DNA of 64,000 nt from Planococcus sp. MSAK28401 (GTDB taxonomy: Bacteria > Bacillota > Bacilli > Bacillales_A > Planococcaceae), in assembly GCF_018283455.1 (NCBI RefSeq), contig NZ_JAAMTH010000001.1, positions 1,965,501 to 2,029,500 of the forward strand, in the 5' to 3' direction. Both the position numbers and the translations under genes were made by a program. The notes below the pieces were generated by a model, which was not told where the DNA came from, did not search any database, and worked only from the letters and a program-made list of their open reading frames with translations. Of the stretch, positions 54,289 through 62,561 are shown piece after piece (the stretch's first letter is position 1; the number at the start of each line of letters is the position of its first letter).

Positions 54289-54318
54289 ATATTAAAGCGA
54301 ACAGGCGTTTCTTGTCAA
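54289..54318 (-). promoter_or_regulatory. SigA-type promoter of yneA-yneB-ynzC
   Basis: On the minus strand TTGACA (54313-54318), an 18-base spacer and TAATAT (54289-54294). LexA box 2 lies in the spacer. Confidence 0.7.
54298..54311. promoter_or_regulatory. LexA box 2 (consensus)
   Basis: CGAACAGGCGTTTC matches the Bacillus consensus CGAACRNRYGTTYC at every position and sits between the -35 and -10 of yneA. Confidence 0.85.
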
Positions 54319-54327
54319 GATTAAATT

Positions 54328-54341
54328 CGAACCTATGTTTG
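54328..54341. promoter_or_regulatory. LexA box 3
   Basis: CGAACCTATGTTTG matches the consensus except two positions. Its end overlaps the lexA -35, so it should mediate LexA self-repression. Confidence 0.7.
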
Positions 54342-54367
54342 CATTTCAATGCCCGAGTTGCTATACT
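54339..54367 (+). promoter_or_regulatory. SigA-type promoter of lexA
   Basis: TTGCAT (54339-54344), exactly 17 bases, and TATACT (54362-54367), about 45 bases before the lexA start. Confidence 0.7.
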
Positions 54368-54411
54368 ATAGATAGTTAATCTTGAATAAATCCTATAAAG
54401 AGGTGAAACTG

Positions 54412-55032
54412 GTGAAAAAAGTATCTAAGCGTCAGGAAGACATCCTGAATTTCATAAAAGATGAAGTCCGTGCAAAAGGCTATCCACCCTCCGTTCGGGA
54501 GATTGGCGAAGCGGTCGGCCTTGCATCCAGTTCGACTGTCCACGGCCATCTAGCGAGACTCGAAAGTAAAGGGCTGATCCGCCGCGACCCGACCAAACCA
54601 AGAGCCATTGAAATCATTGGTTCGGAAGAAGCGCTCATCGACAAGAGCCCTGTCCTCCATGTACCGCTTATCGGGAAAGTCACAGCGGGCATGCCGATTA
54701 CCGCCATCGAAAACGTTGAAGAATACTTCCCGCTGCCGCAAACTTACGGCACGGAAGAAGACCATATCTTCATGCTGGAGATCATGGGTGAAAGTATGAT
54801 CGAAGCTGGCATCCTAAATGGCGATTACGTCGTCGTCAAGCAACAGCAGACTGCGGATAACGGAGACATTGTTGTCGCCATGACCGAAGAAAACGAAGCG
54901 ACTGTCAAACGGTTCTTCCGTGAGGACAATTACTTCCGACTACAGCCTGAAAATTCATCAATGGATCCAATTATTGTTGACCAGGTTAGCATTCTTGGAA
55001 AAGTCGTCGGTGTCTATCGCCAAATCCATTAA
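54412..55032 (+). CDS. lexA: SOS repressor LexA
   Basis: LexA represses SOS genes and cleaves itself when RecA is active. The 206-residue protein has the HTH ([19 protein letters not shown], then [10 protein letters not shown]), the cleavage site Ala-Gly in [10 protein letters not shown], the catalytic Ser in [10 protein letters not shown] and the Lys in ATVKRFF. I chose the GTG at 54412, with GAGGTG upstream, because it aligns with known LexA starts. A 25-bp hairpin terminator follows. Confidence 0.96.
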   Translation: MKKVSKRQEDILNFIKDEVRAKGYPPSVREIGEAVGLASSSTVHGHLARLESKGLIRRDPTKPRAIEIIGSEEALIDKSPVLHVPLIGKVTAGMPITAIENVEEYFPLPQTYGTEEDHIFMLEIMGESMIEAGILNGDYVVVKQQQTADNGDIVVAMTEENEATVKRFFREDNYFRLQPENSSMDPIIVDQVSILGKVVGVYRQIH

Positions 55033-55049
55033 GCATTTAGCTTCAATAC

Positions 55050-55107
55050 AAAAAACGATAGAAAAAAGGAGGAAAGCATGACTTCCTCCTTTTTTCTATC
55101 GTTTTTT
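55050..55107 (+). terminator. Terminator of lexA with a perfect 25-bp stem
   Basis: Bases 55050-55074 pair without mismatch with 55083-55107 across an 8-base loop; the stem begins with six A and ends in six T. It is exceptionally long for an intrinsic terminator and symmetric, so it could act in both directions. Confidence 0.9.
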
Positions 55108-55143
55108 CTCAACCTATAATTATCTTATGTAATCTTAATAATG

Positions 55144-55184
55144 AAAAAGCAGCCGGGGATAAACATCATCCCCGGCTGCTTTAT
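55144..55184 (-). terminator. Intrinsic terminator of the 67-residue protein gene
   Basis: AAAGCAGCCGGGGA pairs with TCCCCGGCTGCTTT and is followed on the minus strand by TTTCATT. It lies right after the small gene. Confidence 0.9.
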
Positions 55185-55190
55185 TGTCTT

Positions 55191-55394
55191 TTACTTTGTT
55201 TGAGTTTCTGTCACGACGATGTATTTGACCAAGTTGATGGTAATGCGGTAAATCTTGCCGTTTGCTTCGTCCGTCAATTCATAAGTGCCGTTCGATGGCA
55301 CTTGGCTTATAGCCGATTCCTTGTCAATCGCTTTCACTGTATGCACGATGGTATTTCCTTGATCAAAGAAGAATTCTACTTGAAACGTTTTCAC
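55191..55394 (-). CDS. Unknown small protein, 67 residues
   Basis: I do not recognise this protein. It has alternating hydrophobic residues typical of beta strands (FQVEFFFDQGNTIVHTVKAI, then YRITINLVKYIVVTE), with no signal or membrane helix. A GGAGG site precedes the ATG, and it has its own terminator, so it is likely a real gene. It lies between lexA and the next unknown gene. Confidence 0.65.
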   Translation of the reverse strand: MKTFQVEFFFDQGNTIVHTVKAIDKESAISQVPSNGTYELTDEANGKIYRITINLVKYIVVTETQTK

Positions 55395-55454
55395 CGAGAT
55401 TCCTCCCTTCGAAATGAATGGAAATGCTTATATTAGTGTAGCATAAACTTTCGC

Positions 55455-55991
55455 TTAGTTTCGGTTTTGCCATTCCTTGAAGATCATTACTTTCAAAGCC
55501 AGCATTTCCTCCTCGTTTAAATCGTTGTCGAGTTCGTCCATCACCTGTTCAGCTGTCATGGTATCGTTTTCAACTGCATTTTTCATTTTCAGTAAATTGC
55601 GGAAGCCGACTTTTTCAATCATGACACTGGCTGCATCTTCCTTAGTGTCAAAAGCCAACTCCTGCTCTTCTGGTACTTGTGGCGGGTCGATCCCTTTAGA
55701 ATCAGAATCGCTTTCATTGATTGCTTCTTCTTCCAACTGCCCGTCCATCCCGCTTTCTTGCGATTCTTCCGGAATCTCTTGCTGAGACTGCCATTCTTCC
55801 ATATAACGGCTAACTTCTGGGTCAGCTTCGATTTGCTGGACCATTTCCTCCATTTTGCCGCTTTGCTCGAGTTCTTCAAATGCTTTTTGCGCTACTGCCT
55901 CCGAAGATAGATTCGGCCCCACTGCATACAAGGCGATTCCCGCGAACGAAAAGGCAATGAGAAAGACGATGATGACATTCATAAACCGCAT
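55455..55991 (-). CDS. Acidic membrane-anchored protein of unknown function, 178 residues
   Basis: The start is the ATG at 55991 with GGAGGG; the longer frame lacks a ribosome site. One N-terminal membrane helix or uncleaved signal (about residues 4-24) precedes an acidic domain very rich in Glu, Asp, Gln and Ser (residues 30-125) and a C-terminal helical part (KNAVENDTMTAEQVMDELDN onward). The polar part should face outside. No family recognised; single gene between the 67-residue gene and glnA. Confidence 0.65.
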   Translation of the reverse strand: MRFMNVIIVFLIAFSFAGIALYAVGPNLSSEAVAQKAFEELEQSGKMEEMVQQIEADPEVSRYMEEWQSQQEIPEESQESGMDGQLEEEAINESDSDSKGIDPPQVPEEQELAFDTKEDAASVMIEKVGFRNLLKMKNAVENDTMTAEQVMDELDNDLNEEEMLALKVMIFKEWQNRN

Positions 55992-56146
55992 TTTATCCCT
56001 CCAGATATTAAAAGTTCTTTCATATAAGTAAAATCTTACCACGTTTTCACCGCTCAGCGTATGTGTGAAAGGGCACAATCTTTAGACAGTTTTCCTTGAG
56101 TTCGCCTTATGCCTCTTACCGTATGGCCTAAGCCATTTTCCATCAT

Positions 56147-56177
56147 AAAAAAACCGGAGCACTGGGCTCCGGTTTTC
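56147..56177 (-). terminator. Intrinsic terminator of glnR-glnA
   Basis: AAACCGGAGC pairs with GCTCCGGTTT (5-base loop) and is followed on the minus strand by TTTT. It directly follows glnA. Confidence 0.9.
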
Positions 56178-56183
56178 TCGCTA

Positions 56184-57518
56184 TTAATACATTTTCAAGT
56201 ATTGCTCGCGTTCCCATGGGTGGACGCTTGTTCTGAACATATCCCATTCGATTTCCTTCGCTTCCACGAAGTTATTCAAGATGTGTGAACCGAGCGCTTT
56301 TGTCATGACTTCATCGTTTTGCAACTCATCAAGCGCTGCATACAATGTGCCTGGCAGATCTTCGATGCCGACTTCTTTGCGTTCCTTGCGGTTCATCGCA
56401 TAGATATTGCGGTCAACAGCTTTAGGCGGAGTCAAGTCACGCTTGATGCCGTCAAGGCCAGCGCCAAGCAATACAGCCATTGCCAAGTAAGGGTTCGCAG
56501 CAGGGTCAACTGAACGCACTTCTACGCGTGTAGACAATCCGCGTGAAGCAGGGATACGGATCAACGGGCTACGGTTTTTACCTGACCAAGCAATATAGCA
56601 AGGTGCTTCATAGCCTGGTACAAGGCGTTTATACGAGTTGACTGTCGGGTTTGTAACAGCCGTGAAGGCTTTCGCATGCTCGATGATGCCTGCCATGAAC
56701 TGGTAAGCCGTTTTGCTTAACTTCAAATCGCCATCTTCATCCAGGAAAGCATTTTCGTTGCCTTTGAACAAAGAAACGTTCATGTGCATGCCAGATCCGT
56801 TGACACCGAACAATGGTTTCGGCATGAATGTTGCGTGAAGGCCGTGTTTACGGGCAATCGTTTTAACCACTAGTTTAAAGGTTTGGATATCATCGCAAGC
56901 TTTGATGGCATCTGCGTATTTAAAGTCAATTTCATGTTGTCCTGGTGCCACTTCGTGGTGGGAAGCTTCGATTTCAAAGCCCATTTCCTCCAGCTCAAGC
57001 ACGATGTCGCGACGGCAGTTTTCGCCAAGGTCCATCGGTGCCAAGTCAAAATAACCGCCATGGTCATTCAACTCAAGAGACGGCTCGCCTCTTTCATCAA
57101 GTTTGAACAGGAAGAATTCCGGCTCTGGCCCTAGGTTGAAGTGAGTGAATCCAAGTTCTTCCATCTCTTTCAAGACACGCTTTAAGTTTGTACGTGGATC
57201 GCCAGCAAATGGCGTGCCGTCTGCATTGTAAATATCGCAGATCAAACGCGCAACTTTCCCTTTTCCGGTAATCCATGGGAATACTACCCACGTATCAAGG
57301 TCTGGGAACAGGTACATATCGGATTCTTCGATGCGGACGAAGCCGTCGATTGAAGATCCATCAAACATCATTTTGTTGTCGAGTGCTTTTTCAAGCTGTG
57401 ATGTTGGGATTTCTACGTTTTTGATAACGCCGAGAATGTCGGTGAATTGCAGGCGGATAAAATTGACGTCTTCTTCTTTTACCAATCGAATAATGTCTTC
57501 TTTTGAATACTTGCTCAT
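56184..57518 (-). CDS. glnA: Glutamine synthetase, type I
   Basis: GlnA joins ammonia and glutamate to make glutamine and in Bacillus also controls GlnR and TnrA. The 444-residue length is the Bacillus GSI-alpha type, without the adenylylation loop. Conserved [19 protein letters not shown] near residue 230 and [19 protein letters not shown] near residue 315 are present. It is the second gene of the glnR-glnA operon, 38 bases after glnR. Confidence 0.97.
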   Translation of the reverse strand: MSKYSKEDIIRLVKEEDVNFIRLQFTDILGVIKNVEIPTSQLEKALDNKMMFDGSSIDGFVRIEESDMYLFPDLDTWVVFPWITGKGKVARLICDIYNADGTPFAGDPRTNLKRVLKEMEELGFTHFNLGPEPEFFLFKLDERGEPSLELNDHGGYFDLAPMDLGENCRRDIVLELEEMGFEIEASHHEVAPGQHEIDFKYADAIKACDDIQTFKLVVKTIARKHGLHATFMPKPLFGVNGSGMHMNVSLFKGNENAFLDEDGDLKLSKTAYQFMAGIIEHAKAFTAVTNPTVNSYKRLVPGYEAPCYIAWSGKNRSPLIRIPASRGLSTRVEVRSVDPAANPYLAMAVLLGAGLDGIKRDLTPPKAVDRNIYAMNRKERKEVGIEDLPGTLYAALDELQNDEVMTKALGSHILNNFVEAKEIEWDMFRTSVHPWEREQYLKMY

Positions 57519-57556
57519 GTACTGTTCACTCTCCTAGGTTATATTATGTAGCCCGC

Positions 57557-57943
57557 TTATTTAAAGAAACGGGATAAATCACCGTGTCGTTGGGATGCCT
57601 GGCTAAACGGCCGTGCTTGATGCTTCATCTCCTCACGCAATAAGCTGCGGAGTTCTGCATCACTCAATGTCTTCGGCTCGGCTTGATCGTTTTGCGGCAT
57701 CTCTTTGGTTTCGTACAGTTTTCTGATGCCCGCGACATTAAGGCCCTGCTCCAGATAATCCTTAATCTCGAGCAGTGCATCGACATCATTTAATGAAAAC
57801 ATGCGCTTATTGCCTTCTGTCCTGGCCGGACTGATCAGCTTCTGCTCTTCGTAATAGCGTATTTGCCGCGCTGTCAAATCCGTCAGTTGCATTACGATGC
57901 TGATCGGTAGAATGGGCATGGTGCGGCGAACCCGATTTGTCAT
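57557..57943 (-). CDS. glnR: MerR-family nitrogen repressor GlnR
   Basis: GlnR represses glnRA when glutamine is abundant. The 128-residue protein has a MerR-type winged helix (MQLTDLTARQIRYYEEQ, then SPARTEGNKRMFS) and a flexible C-terminal tail that senses GlnA. I chose the ATG at 57943 (GGTGA upstream) by alignment with known GlnR. An exact GlnR operator and a TTGACA promoter lie upstream. Confidence 0.94.
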   Translation of the reverse strand: MTNRVRRTMPILPISIVMQLTDLTARQIRYYEEQKLISPARTEGNKRMFSLNDVDALLEIKDYLEQGLNVAGIRKLYETKEMPQNDQAEPKTLSDAELRSLLREEMKHQARPFSQASQRHGDLSRFFK

Positions 57944-57977
57944 AAGTTTCACCCATTTCACTAATTACTACATTTTC

Positions 57978-58006
57978 AGTTTATTACATGTTAGGTTATT
58001 TGTCAA
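57978..58006 (-). promoter_or_regulatory. SigA-type promoter of glnR-glnA
   Basis: On the minus strand TTGACA (58001-58006), 17 bases, and TAAACT (57978-57983). A second, partial GlnR half-site lies in the spacer. Confidence 0.7.
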
Positions 58007-58011
58007 ACAGA

Positions 58012-58028
58012 TGTTAGATTTTCTAACA
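58012..58028. promoter_or_regulatory. GlnR/TnrA operator
   Basis: TGTTAGATTTTCTAACA is a perfect inverted repeat matching TGTNA-N7-TNACA. It lies directly upstream of the glnR -35. Confidence 0.85.
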
Positions 58029-58057
58029 CAACTTTTGCAGACTGTTTTGAAAATCAC

Positions 58058-59290
58058 TTACAGCAATTGTTCTTTCTCCAAAGCTTGCAATGCGTTGACG
58101 ACCGCCAGCTTCACATGTTCATAAGTCAATCCGCCCTGTACAAATGCGGTAAATGGCGCACGAATCGGCCCGTCAGCAGTCAATTCGATGCTCGCGCCCT
58201 GCACAAAGGTACCGGCTGCCATAATGACATCATCTTCGTAGCCCGGCATATAAGCAGGCTCGGGCAGAAACTGTGCATTTACCGGGGAATTCGCTTGGAT
58301 CGCACGGCAAAACGCCACCATCTGTTCGGCGGTCTGGAACGATACCGATTGGATCAGGTCTGTCCGTGCCGCACTATAATGAGGACTGGTTTTCATGCCG
58401 GCCGTCTCCAATAAAGCTGCGGTGAAAACCGCCCCTTTCAAGGCTTGCGACACGATATGCGGAGCCATGAAAAACCCTTGGTACATGTCCGCGAGCGCGT
58501 TGAGGGAAGCTCCAGCCTCCCCTCCTATACCCGGAGAGGTCATCCGATAAGCGCATTTTTCAACAAAAATGCGTTTGCCAGCGATGTATCCGCCAATTTT
58601 AGCCAGGCCGCCTCCCGGATTCTTGATTAAAGAGCCGGCTATGAGATCGGCACCCGCTTCAATCGGTTCTTCGGTTTCTACGAACTCGCCGTAGCAATTG
58701 TCGACGAATACGACAGCGTCCGGCTTGATTTCACGGATTTTTTCGACCATGCCCTTGATTTCGCTGATGGTGAAAGAAGGCCGGTTATCGTAGCCTCTCG
58801 AACGCTGAATCGCGATCATTTTAGTATTGTGTGTGATGGCTTGTTCAACGGACGGCCAATCCACTTTCTGCTGTTTGTCCAGGTCCACATGCTTGTAGGA
58901 GATACCGAAATCCTTGAGAGACCCTGTATCTTCCTCTCCGCCTGAGACGATCGAAGCGAGCGTGTCATAGGGCTGGCCAGTGATATATAGCAGTTCATCC
59001 CCCGGTCGCAAGATGCCGAACAACGAAATGGTAATAGCGTGCGTGCCTGAAATGATTTGCGGGCGGACAAGCGCCGCTTCCGCTTTAAATACGTCGGCAT
59101 AGACCCGCTCCAACGTATCTCTGCCTTCATCATCATATCCATAGCCTGTCGACGGGTGGAAGTGATGGTCGCTGACTTTCTGGCGATGGAAGGCTGCAAG
59201 CACTTTCTGCTGATTGTGCAATGCGATATCATCTGCTGTTTCTAATTGCGGTCGAATCATATCTTCTGTTTTTTTGATCATGTTATACAT
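58058..59290 (-). CDS. YnbB-like PLP-dependent enzyme (methionine gamma-lyase family)
   Basis: The 410-residue protein belongs to the fold-type I PLP enzymes often named aluminium-resistance or methionine gamma-lyase family protein. The PLP lysine is in AGSLIKNPGGGLAKIGG near residue 228; VDNCYGEF near 207 gives the ring-stacking/phosphate Asp. Substrate not proven. The ATG at 59290 has GGAG six bases upstream; an ATG four codons earlier is possible. B. subtilis has ynbB just upstream of glnR, as here; hflX (ynbA) is absent. Confidence 0.88.
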   Translation of the reverse strand: MYNMIKKTEDMIRPQLETADDIALHNQQKVLAAFHRQKVSDHHFHPSTGYGYDDEGRDTLERVYADVFKAEAALVRPQIISGTHAITISLFGILRPGDELLYITGQPYDTLASIVSGGEEDTGSLKDFGISYKHVDLDKQQKVDWPSVEQAITHNTKMIAIQRSRGYDNRPSFTISEIKGMVEKIREIKPDAVVFVDNCYGEFVETEEPIEAGADLIAGSLIKNPGGGLAKIGGYIAGKRIFVEKCAYRMTSPGIGGEAGASLNALADMYQGFFMAPHIVSQALKGAVFTAALLETAGMKTSPHYSAARTDLIQSVSFQTAEQMVAFCRAIQANSPVNAQFLPEPAYMPGYEDDVIMAAGTFVQGASIELTADGPIRAPFTAFVQGGLTYEHVKLAVVNALQALEKEQLL

Positions 59291-59335
59291 AGGAATCTCC
59301 ATTTCTCTTCGGTGGTTGATTGCTCATTAAGCTAT

Positions 59336-59363
59336 TTGAAAATGACTCCAATTCTGCTACAAT
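59336..59363 (+). promoter_or_regulatory. SigA-type promoter of the UPF0126/TRIC gene
   Basis: TTGAAA (59336-59341), 16 bases and TACAAT (59358-59363), 36 bases before the ATG. Confidence 0.6.
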
Positions 59364-59399
59364 TCATAGAGTTGTTTAAGTTAAGGAGGGCGTCGAATA

Positions 59400-60008
59400 A
59401 TGGCTTGGGAAGTACTAAGCGCCATCGGGACCATTGCTTTCGCGGTATCCGGGGCGATCATCGCCATGGAAGAGGAATACGATATTTTCGGCGTCTATCT
59501 GCTTGGCGTCGTTACCGCATTCGGCGGCGGGGCCATCCGCAACCTATTGATTGGGGTGCCCGTCTCCGCTCTGTGGGAGCAGGAATTCATGTTCCAATTG
59601 GCGCTCATCTCCATCACCATCGTGTTCTTATTCCCGCATAAAACACTCGGCCATTGGAATCGCTGGGGCCATTTCTTCGATGCCATCGGCTTGTCTGCAT
59701 TTGCGGTGCAGGGCGCTTTATTCGCAGTCGAACTGGGTTTGCCGTTTTATGCGGCGGTCGTGGCCGCAGTGCTGACAGGATCCGGCGGCGGCATGGTACG
59801 AGATCTTCTCGCCGGAAGAAAGCCATTGGTATTGAAGGCGGAAATATACGCTGTCTGGGCGGCAATTGCAGGGTTATTGATCAGCATTGATGTCATCCGG
59901 ACCGATTTTATGCTCTATGCCTTGTTTTTAGGCATTACACTGCTGAGGATCTTATCCTATACGTACAAGTGGAAATTACCAACACGCAAAATCCTTACGA
60001 CATCATAA
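59400..60008 (+). CDS. UPF0126/TRIC-type membrane protein
   Basis: The 202-residue protein has about six to seven membrane helices arranged as two similar halves. Each half carries the family glycine motif: TAFGGGAIRNLLIG near residue 40 and LTGSGGGMVRDLLAG near 125. Bacterial members are trimeric cation channels (TRIC) or, in some, glycine transporters. AAGGAGGG precedes the ATG. It is divergent from ynbB and converges with the rhodanese gene. Confidence 0.88.
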   Translation: MAWEVLSAIGTIAFAVSGAIIAMEEEYDIFGVYLLGVVTAFGGGAIRNLLIGVPVSALWEQEFMFQLALISITIVFLFPHKTLGHWNRWGHFFDAIGLSAFAVQGALFAVELGLPFYAAVVAAVLTGSGGGMVRDLLAGRKPLVLKAEIYAVWAAIAGLLISIDVIRTDFMLYALFLGITLLRILSYTYKWKLPTRKILTTS

Positions 60009-60039
60009 AAGCCGATCGGCAATTGCCGATCGGCTTTTT
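60007..60039. terminator. Bidirectional terminator between TRIC-type and rhodanese genes
   Basis: AAAAGCCGATCGGCAA is followed by its exact reverse complement, a 16-bp palindromic stem with A and T flanks, between two convergent genes. Confidence 0.9.
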
Positions 60040-60040
60040 C

Positions 60041-60343
60041 TCATCCGTAAACTGTAACGCCGCGCCATGACGACATGCCGCCATCGACATTGACCGAATG
60101 GAATCCATTCGATTCCAAGTATTCTGCAGCTTTTGCACTGCGGCCGCCTGCCTGGCAAACAATATAATACTGTTTCGAGGAATCCAGTTCCCCGGTGCGC
60201 TCTGGCAATTCACCGAGCGGGATGTGCTGTGCTCCCGGGATCATCCCTGCAGCCAATTCATCTTTCTCACGGACGTCGATGATGTGGAGTTGGTCTCCAG
60301 CACCCACTTTCTGGTCCAGTTCATCTGTAGTGATTGACTTCAT
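60041..60343 (-). CDS. Single-domain rhodanese-like protein
   Basis: The 100-residue protein is one rhodanese domain. IIDVREKDELAAGMIPGAQHIPLGEL gives the DVRE...GHIPGA-type signature, and the active Cys lies in YIVCQAGGRSAKAA near residue 63. It probably moves sulfur (sulfane) groups. It lies downstream of hfq with 38 bases between them. Confidence 0.9.
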   Translation of the reverse strand: MKSITTDELDQKVGAGDQLHIIDVREKDELAAGMIPGAQHIPLGELPERTGELDSSKQYYIVCQAGGRSAKAAEYLESNGFHSVNVDGGMSSWRGVTVYG

Positions 60344-60381
60344 CCGCTATCCCTCCTATCCGTACTGGTCGATTGCTCCGT

Positions 60382-60606
60382 TTACTCTTGGTGTTCGATC
60401 GATACGGGCTTTGCCGGTGAAAAAGTCGAAATGGCATGCTTGTAGATCAATTGCTGCTTGCCTTCCGTCTCTACAAGTACCGTGAAATTATCGTAAGATT
60501 TAATGGTGCCTTTCAATTGGAAGCCGTTCAGCAAAAACACCGTGACGAAAATATTGTTTTTGCGCAGCTGGTTTAAATATACATCTTGGATATTAACCGG
60601 TTTCAT
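60382..60606 (-). CDS. hfq: RNA chaperone Hfq
   Basis: Hfq is a hexameric Sm-like RNA binder. The 74-residue protein shows both Sm motifs: [22 protein letters not shown] and the KHAISTFSP hexamer motif. A CAGGGGGAG site precedes the ATG. It follows miaA by 18 bases, the widely conserved miaA-hfq order. Confidence 0.96.
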   Translation of the reverse strand: MKPVNIQDVYLNQLRKNNIFVTVFLLNGFQLKGTIKSYDNFTVLVETEGKQQLIYKHAISTFSPAKPVSIEHQE

Positions 60607-60624
60607 GGAACTCCCCCTGTTTCT

Positions 60625-61575
60625 CTAGCGTATAGTTTTGGCCATTTGTTCAATTCGACGGTTGCGGTCGTTTTCCTGCCAGAAGCGCATAATTTCTTCC
60701 ATATTGTTTTCCTGGTCTGCTGTTGCATCCAGCCAAAGAATTGGCATTTTATTGCGGAAATATGTGAACTGGCGCTTGGCGTATTTTCTCGAATTGCGTT
60801 TTAGTTTCGCAACCGCCTCTTCCAATGGATACATGCCATCGAAATACCCATACAATTCCTTATAGCCAATCGCCTTGATGGATTGAACATCACGCAGCCC
60901 ATTGTCGTACAGATTACGGACTTCATCCAGCAAACCGGCATCCATCATCGAGTCGACGCGGCTGTCGATGCGCTCATACAGTTTAGCCCTCGGCACATCG
61001 AGGCCGATAATCAATTCATCGTACATCGGTGCCTGCGCTAGGCTGCCATCCTCTTTTTCCTCACCGCTCAATAAAATCTCCAAGGCACGCAGGACGCGCC
61101 GCGTGTTGTTCGGGTGGATATCGATCTCCGGATCGAGTTCCAATAATTTGCTATGCATCGCCTCGGGTCCTAAGCGTTCAAGTTCGGCATGCAGCGTTCG
61201 CCTGAGGTCTTCGTTGACTTGCTGCTTAGAAAAACGGTAATCGAACAGCACCGACTGGACGTATAGCCCTGTCCCGCCGACGATGATCGGAAGCATGCCA
61301 CGCTGTTGAATTTCGTCGATTTTTTGTCGGACCAGCTCTTGGTATTCAGCCACCGAAAATGATTCTTCAGGGTCCCGGATGTCGAGTAAATGATGCGGGA
61401 TGCCAGCCATTTCCTCCGGACGGATTTTAGCCGTCCCAATATCCATTCCCCGATAAACCTGCATTGAATCCCCATTGATGATTTCGCCGCCCAAACGCTT
61501 GGCAAGTTCGATGCTAAGCGCGGTTTTGCCTGAAGCTGTCGGTCCGACAACGGCAATTACTTCAACCATGCTCAT
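60625..61575 (-). CDS. miaA: tRNA dimethylallyltransferase MiaA
   Basis: MiaA adds the isopentenyl group to A37 of tRNAs reading UNN codons. The P-loop [20 protein letters not shown] starts near residue 10, followed by [17 protein letters not shown] and the HHLLDIRDP motif. Length 316 is normal. It overlaps the end of the lipase-like gene by 14 bases; the exact start (61575 or two codons on) is uncertain. Confidence 0.95.
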   Translation of the reverse strand: MSMVEVIAVVGPTASGKTALSIELAKRLGGEIINGDSMQVYRGMDIGTAKIRPEEMAGIPHHLLDIRDPEESFSVAEYQELVRQKIDEIQQRGMLPIIVGGTGLYVQSVLFDYRFSKQQVNEDLRRTLHAELERLGPEAMHSKLLELDPEIDIHPNNTRRVLRALEILLSGEEKEDGSLAQAPMYDELIIGLDVPRAKLYERIDSRVDSMMDAGLLDEVRNLYDNGLRDVQSIKAIGYKELYGYFDGMYPLEEAVAKLKRNSRKYAKRQFTYFRNKMPILWLDATADQENNMEEIMRFWQENDRNRRIEQMAKTIR

Positions 61576-62482
61576 TTACCCAATCAATGATGACTTGCTG
61601 ATAAATTTCGGCATTCAACTCATGCAACACTTCGTGGCGCTTCTCTTCTGCCATATAAACTTTCACTTTTTCAATGCCCGCTTTATCGAATTGGGCTGCT
61701 GCTTCAAATACGCCGCTCCCTTTCCTTCCGACAGGATCCATAGAGCCACTTATGAACAATACGGGCAGGTTTCTAGGAATTCTTCTGACTTCATCCATTT
61801 GGTGAATGATCCCCAAGCCTTCAAACAAGTCGACATAGAACTGGTTCGTCATTTCAAATCCGCACCACGGATCTGCTTCGAATTGGTCAACCGTTTGCCG
61901 TTTGCTGCTCAGCCAGGAAAACTTTGATTTTTCATCAAGAAAATCCTTGTTGTAACTGCCAAAAATCAAATTTCCTAGAACCGGATTGATGGCTGTTTTC
62001 CCCTCTAACTTGCTGAAGCTCTTCGCGGCTGCAATGCCTGCCGACAAAGAAAACCCCGGATGCCCGCCTGTGCCAGACAGCACTGCGCAATCCACTTGAT
62101 TGCCATATAATTGCAAATAACGCCTGGAGACAAACGAACCCATCGAATGCCCGATTAACGTAAATGGCAGTTTGCCTATCTTCTCTTGTGCATGGCGGAT
62201 GGCCTCATGTGCATCCTCCACGACACGCAAGAACCCCTCAGACTCTGCAAAATATCCAGCCGTTCCATTGCGCTCGGCCGTTTTGCCGTGGCCTCTTTGG
62301 TCATGGGCGGATACAGTAAATCCTTGTTGGTTAAGTGATTGGATAAAATCCTGATAGCGGCCGCTGTGTTCAGCCATGCCATGGATAATGTGCACATGGC
62401 CTTTTGGATTGAGCACCTTGTGCAGACTGCAATAGAGTTCATGCCCATCTGACATCTGAACGAATGAACTTGTCATTTCCAT
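61562..62482 (-). CDS. Lysophospholipase/monoacylglycerol lipase-like hydrolase
   Basis: The 306-residue soluble alpha/beta hydrolase has [11 protein letters not shown] near residue 38, [10 protein letters not shown] near 67, the nucleophile elbow GHSMGSF near 108, Asp in [10 protein letters not shown] and His in EKRHEVLHE. This matches the serine lipase group (Hydrolase_4) acting on lysophospholipids or monoglycerides. No signal peptide. The ATG at 62482 with AAAGGG is used. It overlaps miaA. Confidence 0.88.
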   Translation of the reverse strand: MEMTSSFVQMSDGHELYCSLHKVLNPKGHVHIIHGMAEHSGRYQDFIQSLNQQGFTVSAHDQRGHGKTAERNGTAGYFAESEGFLRVVEDAHEAIRHAQEKIGKLPFTLIGHSMGSFVSRRYLQLYGNQVDCAVLSGTGGHPGFSLSAGIAAAKSFSKLEGKTAINPVLGNLIFGSYNKDFLDEKSKFSWLSSKRQTVDQFEADPWCGFEMTNQFYVDLFEGLGIIHQMDEVRRIPRNLPVLFISGSMDPVGRKGSGVFEAAAQFDKAGIEKVKVYMAEEKRHEVLHELNAEIYQQVIIDWVNEHG

Positions 62483-62561
62483 TGGTTCACACCCTTTCTG
62501 ATTTTTCATCATAAAACTTCTTCATTTCTTCCCTTAAGTACTTACCGCTCAGTATCGATAT

